6,252 nucleotides of DNA from Ktedonobacterales bacterium (GCA_025450405.1 JANWHL010000160.1:1-6252); one strand, 5' to 3'. Positions 1 through 5,946 are shown, counted from the stretch's first letter. Numbers and translations: made by a program. Notes: generated by a model not told the origin, from the letters alone.

Positions 1-8
1 GGACCGCC

Positions 9-728
9 TTACATCGGCAGGGTGATCCAGAAGGCGGTGCCACCTTCGGGCCGCGGACGGAACCCCAGCGTGCCGCCGTGTCGAGCGACGACCGCGCGCG
101 CCACAAAGAGCCCCAGGCCGGCGCCGCCGCCGTCTTCCGCATTGGCGCCGCGCCGCCAGCACTCAAAGATCCGGTCATGGTCGGCCTCGGGCACGCCGAT
201 GCCCTGGTCCTCCACCTCGAGCCGCGCCATCATTCCGTCACGAACGGCGCGCACGCGGACCTCGCCCCCGCGGGGGCTGTAACGGATGGCGTTCGCGACG
301 ACGGCATGCAGCGCGCGCCCAATGAGCGTGTGATCCCAGGTGCCGACCAAGCCCTCGGCGGGAAGATCGACCACGATCGTGTGGCGCGTGACGCCTGGCT
401 CAATCGCCGCCACCACACGGCGGACCGCCGCCGTCAGATCGCCGCGCACCGGGTTCATGTCGAGCCGGTCATCCAGAATGCGCGCGGCATCGAGCACCAG
501 ATCGAGGTGCGCATGGAGCCGGTCCACCTGATAGGCGATCCGGCCCAGGTCGCGTAGATCGAGCGCGCGGTCGGCCTCGCGGCGCAGCCGGCGCTGCATC
601 AGCTGGATCTGGCCATTCAGGATGGCGATGGGGCCGCGCAGGTCGTGGCCAAGAACGGCGAGAAAGCCACTTGGCTCCCCGCGCGTCGCGACACCACCCA
701 ATTTTGCCGTCAGCAGCGCTCTCGACAC
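9..728 (-). CDS. Sensor-less histidine kinase (HisKA + HATPase_c), GTG start
   Basis: A 239-residue two-component histidine kinase core that would autophosphorylate a histidine with ATP and pass the phosphate to a response regulator. The H-box is GHDLRGPI with phospho-acceptor His28, in a HisKA helical region of about residues 20-85. The HATPase domain shows an N-box (VVANAIRYSP, Asn146), a G1 box (EDQGIGVP, about 173-180), an F-box (RIFECW, 187-191) and a G2 box (GAGLGL, 202-207). The frame stays open upstream to 887, but the GTG at 728 is chosen because GGGAGGA lies 6 nt before it and the upstream residues look like non-coding Arg-rich translation. No transmembrane segment, PAS, GAF or HAMP domain precedes the H-box, so the protein is probably cytosolic and takes its signal from a partner or from a very short N-terminus. 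The residue four after the histidine is Gly rather than the Thr/Asn tied to phosphatase activity in this family. No response regulator is visible; one could lie beyond position 1. Confidence 0.88.
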   Translation of the reverse strand: MSRALLTAKLGGVATRGEPSGFLAVLGHDLRGPIAILNGQIQLMQRRLRREADRALDLRDLGRIAYQVDRLHAHLDLVLDAARILDDRLDMNPVRGDLTAAVRRVVAAIEPGVTRHTIVVDLPAEGLVGTWDHTLIGRALHAVVANAIRYSPRGGEVRVRAVRDGMMARLEVEDQGIGVPEADHDRIFECWRRGANAEDGGGAGLGLFVARAVVARHGGTLGFRPRPEGGTAFWITLPM

Positions 729-734
729 GATGAG

Positions 735-741
735 TCCTCCC
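735..741 (-). promoter_or_regulatory. Shine-Dalgarno site deciding the histidine kinase GTG start
   Basis: On the minus strand the sequence reads GGGAGGA, 6 nt before the GTG at 728. It is the only strong ribosome-binding site near the 5' end of this open frame and places the start 53 codons inside the longest possible ORF. Confidence 0.7.
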
Positions 742-974
742 AGCACTAAGTGACCGGTGAAACTTGGAGTCCGCGCGCACGCCGCGCCTTGTCGACGGCG
801 AGTCAATGGGCGGGCTACCAGGCATACGAGCCGGCGCCGGCCCGACCGCGCGTTCCGGGATAAGTCCACGTCTCTCACGCCCCGCACGCCGGAGCCGCCT
901 GTCGCCCCACACGGTCGTGCGCGGTGGCGCGCGATGATACATGATGGCGCTCACTGGAACGGAGGGGAGAGAGC

Positions 975-1004
975 TGTAGCGGGTCTTCACTCAGCAATTT
1001 TCAA
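975..1004 (-). promoter_or_regulatory. Candidate promoter for the histidine kinase gene
   Basis: On the minus strand a TTGAAA -35-like hexamer (999-1004) is followed after 18 nt by GCTACA (975-980). The -35 is good but the -10 is poor. It would give a leader of about 240 nt before the GTG at 728. A second option is TATCAT on the minus strand near 934-939, which lacks a good -35. Neither is secure. Confidence 0.22.
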
Positions 1005-1113
1005 GCCAGTCTAGCAATCCACCAGGCACAGACTCGCGCCGGCTGGCCGCCATCGATCAAGCCATCGGGCACCAGAGGGGGCGTGCGAGCGGCTGGTTTT
1101 GTCGCGGCCGCGA

Positions 1114-1122
1114 TGGTATGCT
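1114..1122 (+). promoter_or_regulatory. Candidate extended -10 promoter for the monooxygenase gene
   Basis: TGGTATGCT has the TGN extension followed by TATGCT, four of six matches to TATAAT. No clear -35 lies at 17 nt (TGGTTT at 1094-1099). Transcription would start near 1129, giving a leader of about 80 nt. Confidence 0.3.
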
Positions 1123-1192
1123 CCGAGTGCGGGCATGGCACAGGCGATCGCCAGCCATGCCGGCGAGCGCTGGCGTGACCGGCACGACGGTC

Positions 1193-1201
1193 GGAGGAGG
1201 G
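1193..1201 (+). promoter_or_regulatory. Shine-Dalgarno site deciding the monooxygenase start
   Basis: GGAGGAGGG ends 8 nt before the ATG at 1210. An in-frame GTG at 1204 is only 2 nt away, too close to be used with this site, so ATG 1210 is the preferred start. Confidence 0.75.
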
Positions 1202-1209
1202 ACGTGACC

Positions 1210-2361
1210 ATGGAGCAGCGGCCAGACGTCCTCATCGTCGGCGCGGGCCCGGCGGGGCTCGCCACCGCGGCCTGCCTGGACCGGCGGCGTGTCGAGTACG
1301 TGTTGTTGGAGCAGGGTACGGGACCCGGCGCGAGCTGGGCGAACTACTACGACCGGCTGCGCCTCCACACTGTTCGCCGATTGTCGGGATTGCCGTATCG
1401 GCCCATCCCGGCGCGCTATGGCCAGTACCTGACCCGCGACCAGCTGGCTACGTATCTACGCGACTACGCGAGTGACCGCCATCTCAGCGCCCGTGCCGGC
1501 GAGGAAGCCGTGTTTGCCAGCCGCGACGGCGACGCGGGCTGGCGGGTGGAGACCGCCGGCGGGACCTATCGGCCGCGCGCGCTGATCACCGCCACGGGCA
1601 TCTTTCGCAACCCCGTGCGTCCGCGATTCTCCGGGATGGAGGCGTTTGGCGGCCCGATCATCCACTCAGCGGAGTACCACAACGCGGTCCCCTACGCCGG
1701 TCAGCGCGTGCTGGTGGTGGGCGCGGGCAATTCGGGCGCGGAGATCGCCCTCGACCTAGCCACCACCGCGGCGCACGTTGGCATGGCCATCCGCAACGGG
1801 GTGAACATTGTCCCGCGCGACCTGCTGGGCATTGGTATCCAGCGCTGGGCGATCCTCGTCGCCAGCCTCCCGCGGCCCGTCACCGGCACGATCGCGCCGC
1901 CGCTGTTGGCGCGATCAGCGGCGCGCCAGCGCGCCGCTGGCATTCCCCGCGCGCCGCACAGTGTCCTGGACGGCGGCGACGGCCGTGTACCGGTCATCGG
2001 CCTTGGACTGATCGAGGCCGGGCGCGCGGGCCGCATCACCATCCATCCTGGCGTCGAGCGCTTCGAGGCAGGCCAGGCGTACTTCGCGGATGGGACCGCC
2101 GCGGCCTATGGCGCGGTCGTCCTGGCGACCGGCTTCCGCCCGGCGCTCGATTTCCTCGCGGACGCCATCACGCGCGACGCCGCCGGCTTTCCGTCGCGCT
2201 CCGGCCAGCGCAGCACTGAGCACGCCGACCTGTTCTTCGCCGGCCTCAACTACAGCTTCGCCGGCACGCTCAACAACATCCGGCGCGAGTCGCCCGGCCT
2301 GGCCGCCGCGGTCACAACGGCGCTTGTGCGTGGGCGTTCGCGGGCGCGCGTGCCGGCATAG
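1210..2361 (+). CDS. Flavin-containing monooxygenase (YUCCA/CzcO-like), FAD/NADPH-dependent
   Basis: A 383-residue class B flavoprotein monooxygenase, the usual length for YUCCA/CzcO-like proteins. Such enzymes bind FAD, are reduced by NADPH and use O2 to oxygenate a nucleophilic or carbonyl substrate; the substrate cannot be read from sequence. The FAD Rossmann motif GAGPAG is at 11-16, with an acidic end of strand beta-2 at Glu34. An ATGIF linker follows at 128-132. The FMO fingerprint FxGxxxHxxxY is intact at 146-156 (Phe146, Gly148, His152, Tyr156). The NADPH Rossmann motif GAGNSG is at 171-176, with Arg195 following, and the C-terminal ATGF signature is at 306-309. There is no signal peptide, so it is cytosolic. 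ATG 1210 is chosen for its ribosome-binding site and because the protein then begins six residues before the first beta strand. It is divergent from the kinase gene and its last 50 nt overlap the minus-strand ORF ending at 2312. No dedicated redox partner or pathway gene is adjacent. It could equally be annotated as an NAD(P)/FAD-dependent oxidoreductase. Confidence 0.92.
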   Translation: MEQRPDVLIVGAGPAGLATAACLDRRRVEYVLLEQGTGPGASWANYYDRLRLHTVRRLSGLPYRPIPARYGQYLTRDQLATYLRDYASDRHLSARAGEEAVFASRDGDAGWRVETAGGTYRPRALITATGIFRNPVRPRFSGMEAFGGPIIHSAEYHNAVPYAGQRVLVVGAGNSGAEIALDLATTAAHVGMAIRNGVNIVPRDLLGIGIQRWAILVASLPRPVTGTIAPPLLARSAARQRAAGIPRAPHSVLDGGDGRVPVIGLGLIEAGRAGRITIHPGVERFEAGQAYFADGTAAAYGAVVLATGFRPALDFLADAITRDAAGFPSRSGQRSTEHADLFFAGLNYSFAGTLNNIRRESPGLAAAVTTALVRGRSRARVPA

Positions 2362-2382
2362 GGTGCGCGCCGCCCAGCCAGT

Positions 2383-2406
2383 TGGGGTCCTCACCCCCCG
2401 ACCCCA
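2383..2406. terminator. Possible hairpin terminator after the monooxygenase gene, no T-tract
   Basis: A perfect 7-bp stem (TGGGGTC at 2383-2389 with GACCCCA at 2400-2406) encloses a 10-nt C-rich loop, 21 nt after the monooxygenase stop. No run of T follows on either strand, so an intrinsic terminator is only a possibility. The C-rich loop region (CCTCACCCCCCGACCCC) resembles dispersed intergenic repeats I associate with Chloroflexota genomes, so it may instead be part of a repeat. Confidence 0.3.
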
Positions 2407-2425
2407 TAAGCATCAACCTAAGCGC

Positions 2426-2455
2426 GACCTGGCGGTGTGAGACCACTGGCAGGTC
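2426..2455. repeat. Inverted repeat, 12-bp arms, 6-nt loop
   Basis: GACCTGGCGGTG (2426-2437) pairs with CACTGGCAGGTC (2444-2455) around the loop TGAGAC, with one mismatch and one G-U pair. No T-tract follows on either strand. The right arm begins precisely where amidase similarity ends on the minus strand. It could be a rho-independent-like structure between the convergent genes, or the end of a small inserted element. Confidence 0.6.
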
Positions 2456-2587
2456 CTCGCGCCAGTGGTGCGCAACCACCCGCACGCCCACCGGCAGGCC
2501 CGCGCTGCCGCGCTCCAATGCCCGCGCGGTGCGCTCCACGATGTCGCCGGTCCGCGGGCGGTCGCTCTCCTCGCCACTGTCGGCCAT

Positions 2588-2703
2588 CTCACCCTCCCTC
2601 GCAGCGATGCGCGTGGCGGCGTCGGACCTGGCATGGCGACCCGCCGTTCCATTATACGCGCGCCGGTTGCATGCGCACCCGTATGTGTCCCGCGGAAGGC
2701 GAG
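2588..2703. other. Spacer between mutL and the amidase remnant
   Basis: 116 nt downstream of the mutL stop. It holds a TATAAT box on the minus strand (2651-2656) and the ribosome-binding site of the small ORF (2592-2600). No clear mutL terminator is seen. Short stretches in two minus-strand frames (AMPGP near 2625-2640 and ATRI in the frame of the small ORF) might be decayed amidase sequence, but this is weak. Confidence 0.4.
2651..2656 (-). promoter_or_regulatory. Consensus TATAAT -10 box upstream of the small ORF
   Basis: A perfect TATAAT on the minus strand in very GC-rich surroundings. The hexamer at the right distance upstream is GGTGCG (2674-2679), a poor -35. Transcription would start near 2644, about 57 nt before ATG 2587. 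Confidence 0.35.
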
Positions 2704-4512
2704 TCACCATTCGAAGGCGCGGGCGAGGAATCCGCGGGTGTAGCGCAGCAGGATTGGGCTGCCATGCGGGCAGAGCGCTGCCGATGACGCGCCCTGGAGG
2801 TCGCGCAGCAGCGCCAATTGCTCGGGGAGCGTGAGGGCTTGGCCGCGTCGCAGGGCGCTCCGGCAGGCCAGCGCGATGCGCAGGTGCTCCAGCCAGTCGT
2901 CGGCATCTTCGGCGGCGTCATTGGCCAGCTCGCGCGCGAAGGCCGCCGGCCCCCGCGCCGCGCCGGGGACCGTCGGGAGCGCGCGCAGGAGAAAGGTTGC
3001 CCCACCAAAGGGCTCGCAGACCAGTCCGACCGCCTCCAGTTCCGCCTGGCGCGCCCGCAGGGTCTCCGCCTGGCGCGGCGTCACCTCCAGAAGCAGGGGC
3101 TCCAGCAGCAATTGCCCGCGGGCGCCGCCATCCGGCGTGTCCGTCCCCTGAGCATCCGTCCCCTGGGCACTCTCCCGCCTGGGCGTCGTCGCATCGCGCC
3201 GGAGCGCCTCATACAGCAGCCGCTCGTGGGCCCGATGCTGGTCCACCAGGTAGAGTTGCCCAGCCGGCGCTCGCGCCACGATCAGCGCGTCGTCCAGTTG
3301 CCCCAGTGGCTCCAGATCCGGCAGCTTTCCAGGCGCCGTGTCGCCGTCGTCCCCGCCGCCCGGACCATCCAGGCCAGTCGGACCATAGGAACGGCGCGGC
3401 TCGCCCAGCCGTGCGCCGCGCCGGCGCACGGCCGGCAGTCGCAGCGCACGCGCGCGGGAGTACACTCCGGCGCTCTCGGCGACGCCGAGGTCGATCGTCA
3501 CGGGCGCCGCACCAAGAGCCGTGTGTGTCGTCTCGCGCAGCACCGCCGCCAGCGCGCGTTCGCCGCGCACCAAGACTTCCGCCTTGGCTGGATGCACATT
3601 CACGTCGATGGCCTCGGGGTCGACATCCAGCGCGACCACGGCGATCGGGTGGCGCCCCTTGCGCAGCAGTGGACGGTAGCCCGCCTCCAGTGCGGCGAGC
3701 AGCCCGCGGCTACCCGCTGGCCGGCCATTGACGCCGATGACGACATGTCTCCGGTCGGCCTGACTGAGCGCGCGCGGCGCGATCCAGCCGTGGATCGTGG
3801 CCCGCTCCAGCGCGATCGGCCCGATGGGCACCATCAGGCGGGCGACATCCGCGCCATAGACCGCGGCCACCGCCGCCTCCGGGCTGGCCCCGGGTGTCTG
3901 GAAGGCGATGGCGTTGTCGGCGACGACGGTGAAGCGCACGGCGGGGTGGAGCAGCGCATAGGCACGGGCTACGGCCAGCGCCCGCGCAAGCTCGCCGCGC
4001 GGCCCGCGCGCCAGGGCGCGGCGCGCCGGCACGTTGTGGAAGAGATCGCGCACAGTCACGGTGGTCCCGCGCGGGCGGGCGTCCAGCGTCCGCTCGCCGC
4101 CCTCGGGCCGCGCGGTCAGGGTGTGGGCCACTCCACCGTCATCGTCGGCGCTCGAAACCGTGAGGTCCGCGACCGCGGCGATGCTCGCCAGCGCTTCGCC
4201 ACGGAAGCCGAGCGTGCGGATGCGCTCCAGGTCGTCGGGCGTGCGCAGCTTGCTCGTGGCGTGCGGGGTCACCGCCAAGGCCAGCTCCGCAGGCGGGATT
4301 CCGCTCCCATCATCGGCGACGCGGACGAGGCCCATCCCGCCCGCGCGGAGCTCCAAGCGAATGGCCGTGGCCCCGGCGTCCAACGCGTTCTCGATCAGCT
4401 CACGCACCACCGAGGCCGGCCGCTCGATCACCTCACCCGCCGCGATGCGCTCCACCACCGCCGGGGCGAGCACGGCGATCGGGACGCGATCGCCCGCGCC
4501 GCGCGCGCCCAT
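2704..4512 (-). CDS. mutL: DNA mismatch repair protein MutL (endonuclease-type)
   Basis: A 602-residue mismatch-repair ATPase, the normal length for MutL. It is recruited by mismatch-bound MutS and licenses strand removal. The GHKL ATPase domain (about 10-340) carries RPASVVRELIENALDAGA (Glu38 general base, Asn42 for Mg), DDGSGI (67-72), ATSKL (85-89), LGFRGEAL (101-108), GTTVTV...DLFHNVPAR (149-164), VNGRP (261-265) and DVNVHPAK with Lys310. A Gly/Asp/Arg/Pro-rich linker (about 345-400) leads to the C-terminal dimerisation and endonuclease domain. That domain has DQHRAHERLLYE (424-435) in place of DQHA(X)2E(X)4E, an ACR motif (549-551), CPHGSP (581-586) instead of CPHGRP, and a terminal FEW instead of FxR. 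The metal-binding candidates Asp424, His426, Glu430, Cys550, Cys581 and His583 are kept. ATG 4512 has GGAGG 5 nt upstream; ATG 4524 adds four residues but has no good site. The gene starts 19 nt after the peptidase stop, so co-transcription is likely. No mutS is in the window. Confidence 0.96.
   Translation of the reverse strand: MGARGAGDRVPIAVLAPAVVERIAAGEVIERPASVVRELIENALDAGATAIRLELRAGGMGLVRVADDGSGIPPAELALAVTPHATSKLRTPDDLERIRTLGFRGEALASIAAVADLTVSSADDDGGVAHTLTARPEGGERTLDARPRGTTVTVRDLFHNVPARRALARGPRGELARALAVARAYALLHPAVRFTVVADNAIAFQTPGASPEAAVAAVYGADVARLMVPIGPIALERATIHGWIAPRALSQADRRHVVIGVNGRPAGSRGLLAALEAGYRPLLRKGRHPIAVVALDVDPEAIDVNVHPAKAEVLVRGERALAAVLRETTHTALGAAPVTIDLGVAESAGVYSRARALRLPAVRRRGARLGEPRRSYGPTGLDGPGGGDDGDTAPGKLPDLEPLGQLDDALIVARAPAGQLYLVDQHRAHERLLYEALRRDATTPRRESAQGTDAQGTDTPDGGARGQLLLEPLLLEVTPRQAETLRARQAELEAVGLVCEPFGGATFLLRALPTVPGAARGPAAFARELANDAAEDADDWLEHLRIALACRSALRRGQALTLPEQLALLRDLQGASSAALCPHGSPILLRYTRGFLARAFEW
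3140..3169. repeat. Two-copy 15-bp tandem repeat inside mutL
   Basis: TCCGTCCCCTGAGCA (3140-3154) is followed directly by TCCGTCCCCTGGGCA (3155-3169), differing at one base. It encodes the doubled peptide AQGTD-AQGTD at about residues 449-458, in a Gly/Asp/Thr-rich loop just after the endonuclease motif. It is in frame and so harmless, and looks like a replication-slippage duplication. Confidence 0.75.
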
Positions 4513-4517
4513 TGGGC

Positions 4518-4522
4518 CCTCC
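4518..4522 (-). promoter_or_regulatory. Shine-Dalgarno site deciding the mutL start
   Basis: GGAGG on the minus strand lies 5 nt before ATG 4512. It overlaps the codons after the alternative ATG 4524, which itself has only TAGG and an abutting GGAG upstream. Confidence 0.6.
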
Positions 4523-4531
4523 ATCTCCAGC

Positions 4532-5935
4532 CTACCAGCTCCCGCCGGCGTCCACCGTGGGCACTGGCCATCCCTGAGGATACATCACGTAGGCCGTGCC
4601 GTTGGAGCCAAATTGCCAGACGTTCTCCAGGTCGGCCCGCTGATAGACAATGCGCACGCCCGCGTCGGTGCTGGCGGCTGGGTCATTGGTGATCACGTCG
4701 CCGGTCGCGGTGAAGCCGCGCACGACCAGCAGGTGGCCCGGTGAGTTCTTGACGGGCTCGCCGGGGAGTTGGCCGTTGTTGAAGGCGACGCTGATGACGA
4801 TGGGTACGCCCACCTTGATCCATTGCTCCAGCTGGCTCATCGAGGACATGCGTGTGACGAAGCCCGTCAGGCCATAGCTCGCGGCGTACGCCGTGTTGTA
4901 CGGCCAGTTGCCCGTGCCGCCATAGGCGTAATCGTAGGTGCCCTCGGCCGCAAGCGGGACGGTCTGGTTGAGGCTTGTCTGCCCGAGGACATTCGACCAG
5001 TAGGCCATCACCATGCTCGTCGAGGTTGGACTGCACCACACTTCGCCGCCCCCGCCAAAGCCCAGCCCCTGGTACTGGGGCAGCATCTGTGAGCGTTGCG
5101 GCACGGGCAGGTCCGTGCCCCAGACCGTTGGATCGGCCGGGAAGGATTGGTACTGGGTCGCGTCGTAGGACGCGATGCCGGCGATCAGACGGATCGTCGG
5201 GCTCGCCTTCGGCGCGGTCGTGAAGAGTGTCACCGCCAGTTGATACGCGGTCGCTACCTGGCCGGCCTTGGTGAAGAAGGTGTCGGTGGCCACTCCACCG
5301 TCGGTATCGGCCTGGCCGTTGACACTGTGGCGGTGAATCGTGCTGAAGTCGCTGGCCCAGATCGGCAGGATGTACCAGTGTGTCCAGGCTGACTGTCGCA
5401 GCACGCGCACGTGGGTCTCGATCCAGGTGCCAGCGGGCGTGGTGGCGTTCCACGACACGATCACGTGATTGATCGGCTGGCCGGTCGTATGCACCGGCGA
5501 GAGGATCGTGCCGTACCAAAAGCTTGCGCCGGTGTAATAGTTCAGGCCGTTGAGGTAACCGCCCGCGGGATACGGGTCCGTGCCGGCGCAGAGACCGGTT
5601 CCGGCGTCAAAATTCGCCGCGCCGCCGTCAATGTCTCCGGGGGCGCACGTCAACGTACTCTTCCGCGCCGGCGACAACCGCGGTCCCGCGGCCGTGGCGT
5701 TCGCCACGCCGTTCATGGTCCAGGCACCAAACGACGCCGCCGAATCCTGGCGCCAGAGCTCGTCGTACTGCTGGCTGGCCGCGCGCACGCCCGGCAGATG
5801 GTCCGCGATGCCTGGCGCGAGGAACACCGCCGCGGCAAGCGCCAGCATGCCGGTGACGGTCACGGCGCGCACCAGGCGACGCGGGCCCACTCGACGTGGG
5901 GCCACATGATTGATTTGGGCGAACCACTGAGGCAT
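4532..5935 (-). CDS. Secreted C39-like cysteine peptidase (Peptidase_C39_2 type)
   Basis: A 467-residue exported protein. The N-terminus has an Arg-rich n-region (residues 13-23), a hydrophobic stretch (about 24-45) and a likely signal-peptidase site near Ala52-Ala53-Ser, so it should be secreted or anchored outside the membrane. Residues about 55-270 form a Ser/Thr/Gly/aromatic-rich domain I cannot name, with Cys97 and Cys116 a probable disulphide pair. The C-terminal papain-like domain (about 275-455) begins VPQRSQ (Gln283, oxyanion candidate), then GGGGEVWCSPTSTSMV with nucleophile Cys301, a conserved GTGNWPYNTAYAASYG block (340-355), GHLLVVRGF with His401, and VITNDPA with Asp418. This matches the Gln/Cys/His/Asp layout of C39-like peptidases and closely resembles secreted actinobacterial members. 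There is no ABC transporter fused or adjacent, so it is not a bacteriocin exporter. ATG 5935 is chosen over 5968 because GGAGGT lies 5 nt before it. Its own promoter is at 6083-6111; mutL follows 19 nt after its stop. The substrate is unknown. Confidence 0.88.
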   Translation of the reverse strand: MPQWFAQINHVAPRRVGPRRLVRAVTVTGMLALAAAVFLAPGIADHLPGVRAASQQYDELWRQDSAASFGAWTMNGVANATAAGPRLSPARKSTLTCAPGDIDGGAANFDAGTGLCAGTDPYPAGGYLNGLNYYTGASFWYGTILSPVHTTGQPINHVIVSWNATTPAGTWIETHVRVLRQSAWTHWYILPIWASDFSTIHRHSVNGQADTDGGVATDTFFTKAGQVATAYQLAVTLFTTAPKASPTIRLIAGIASYDATQYQSFPADPTVWGTDLPVPQRSQMLPQYQGLGFGGGGEVWCSPTSTSMVMAYWSNVLGQTSLNQTVPLAAEGTYDYAYGGTGNWPYNTAYAASYGLTGFVTRMSSMSQLEQWIKVGVPIVISVAFNNGQLPGEPVKNSPGHLLVVRGFTATGDVITNDPAASTDAGVRIVYQRADLENVWQFGSNGTAYVMYPQGWPVPTVDAGGSW

Positions 5936-5940
5936 GGGAC

Positions 5941-5946
5941 ACCTCC
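5941..5946 (-). promoter_or_regulatory. Shine-Dalgarno site deciding the C39 peptidase start
   Basis: GGAGGT on the minus strand, 5 nt before ATG 5935. It makes the 11 extra codons from ATG 5968 unlikely to be translated as part of this protein. Confidence 0.75.

Larger units (their letters stand above)
729..1209. other. Divergent intergenic region between kinase and monooxygenase genes
   Basis: About 480 nt with no ORF I believe. It is somewhat less GC-rich around 930-1020 than the flanking genes, as expected of a promoter region serving two divergent genes. It holds a candidate minus-strand promoter at 975-1004, a candidate plus-strand extended -10 at 1114-1122, two perfect 10-bp palindromes (CGCGGCCGCG at 1103-1112 and GGCGATCGCC at 1143-1152), and two small hairpins just before the monooxygenase ribosome-binding site. 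The short open frames here have Arg/Pro/Ala-rich translations typical of GC-rich noise. I see no riboswitch or RNA gene. Confidence 0.6.
2312..2587 (-). pseudogene. Amidase-signature (FAAH-like) C-terminal remnant, small ORF
   Basis: A 91-residue open frame starting at ATG 2587 with a GAGGGAGGG ribosome-binding site 4 nt upstream. Residues about 5-45 look like the extreme C-terminus of amidase-signature hydrolases of the fatty-acid-amide-hydrolase type. The block GEESDRP (5-11), the ERGSAGLPVGV core (25-35) and the HWRED end (41-45) occur in that order and spacing, matching what I recall of bacterial members; in human FAAH the corresponding core is GLPVAVQ. The catalytic Ser-Ser-Lys domain, some 400 residues in a full enzyme, is absent: mutL ends only 117 nt before this start. 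After Asp45 the similarity stops, exactly at the arm of an inverted repeat, and the remaining 46 residues look like read-through. A remnant of a deleted amidase gene is most likely. It could still be translated as an orphan peptide, since a TATAAT box and a ribosome-binding site precede it. Its end overlaps the monooxygenase gene by 50 nt, tail to tail. Confidence 0.6.

Noticed and set aside
729..887. N-terminal extension of the histidine kinase by 53 residues.
   Set aside because: No ribosome-binding site supports the earlier start, and the Arg-rich sequence resembles neither a sensor domain nor a signal peptide. The GTG at 728 is well supported.
1143..1152. GGCGATCGCC palindrome, containing the cyanobacterial HIP1 octamer GCGATCGC.
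   Set aside because: I noticed it only once as a palindrome, HIP1 enrichment needs genome-wide counts, and nothing else here suggests a cyanobacterium.
1099..1209. N-terminal extension of the monooxygenase by 37 residues.
   Set aside because: The Rossmann motif normally sits within about ten residues of the start, and the strong ribosome-binding site is just before ATG 1210.
2818..4692. A 624-codon plus-strand open frame lying antisense to mutL.
   Set aside because: It covers nearly all of a clear mutL gene. Its translation is rich in Arg, Gln, His and Pro with no recognisable domain. It is a shadow caused by GC-biased third positions.
4683..5519. A 278-codon minus-strand frame inside the peptidase gene.
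   Set aside because: It is a frame-shifted reading of the C39 peptidase with low-complexity Arg/Asp/Pro composition, while the main frame has an intact catalytic layout and signal peptide.
4532..5935. The idea that the C39 domain is a bacteriocin-processing ABC exporter.
   Set aside because: The protein has a signal peptide and no membrane or ATPase domain, and no double-glycine leader peptide gene is nearby.
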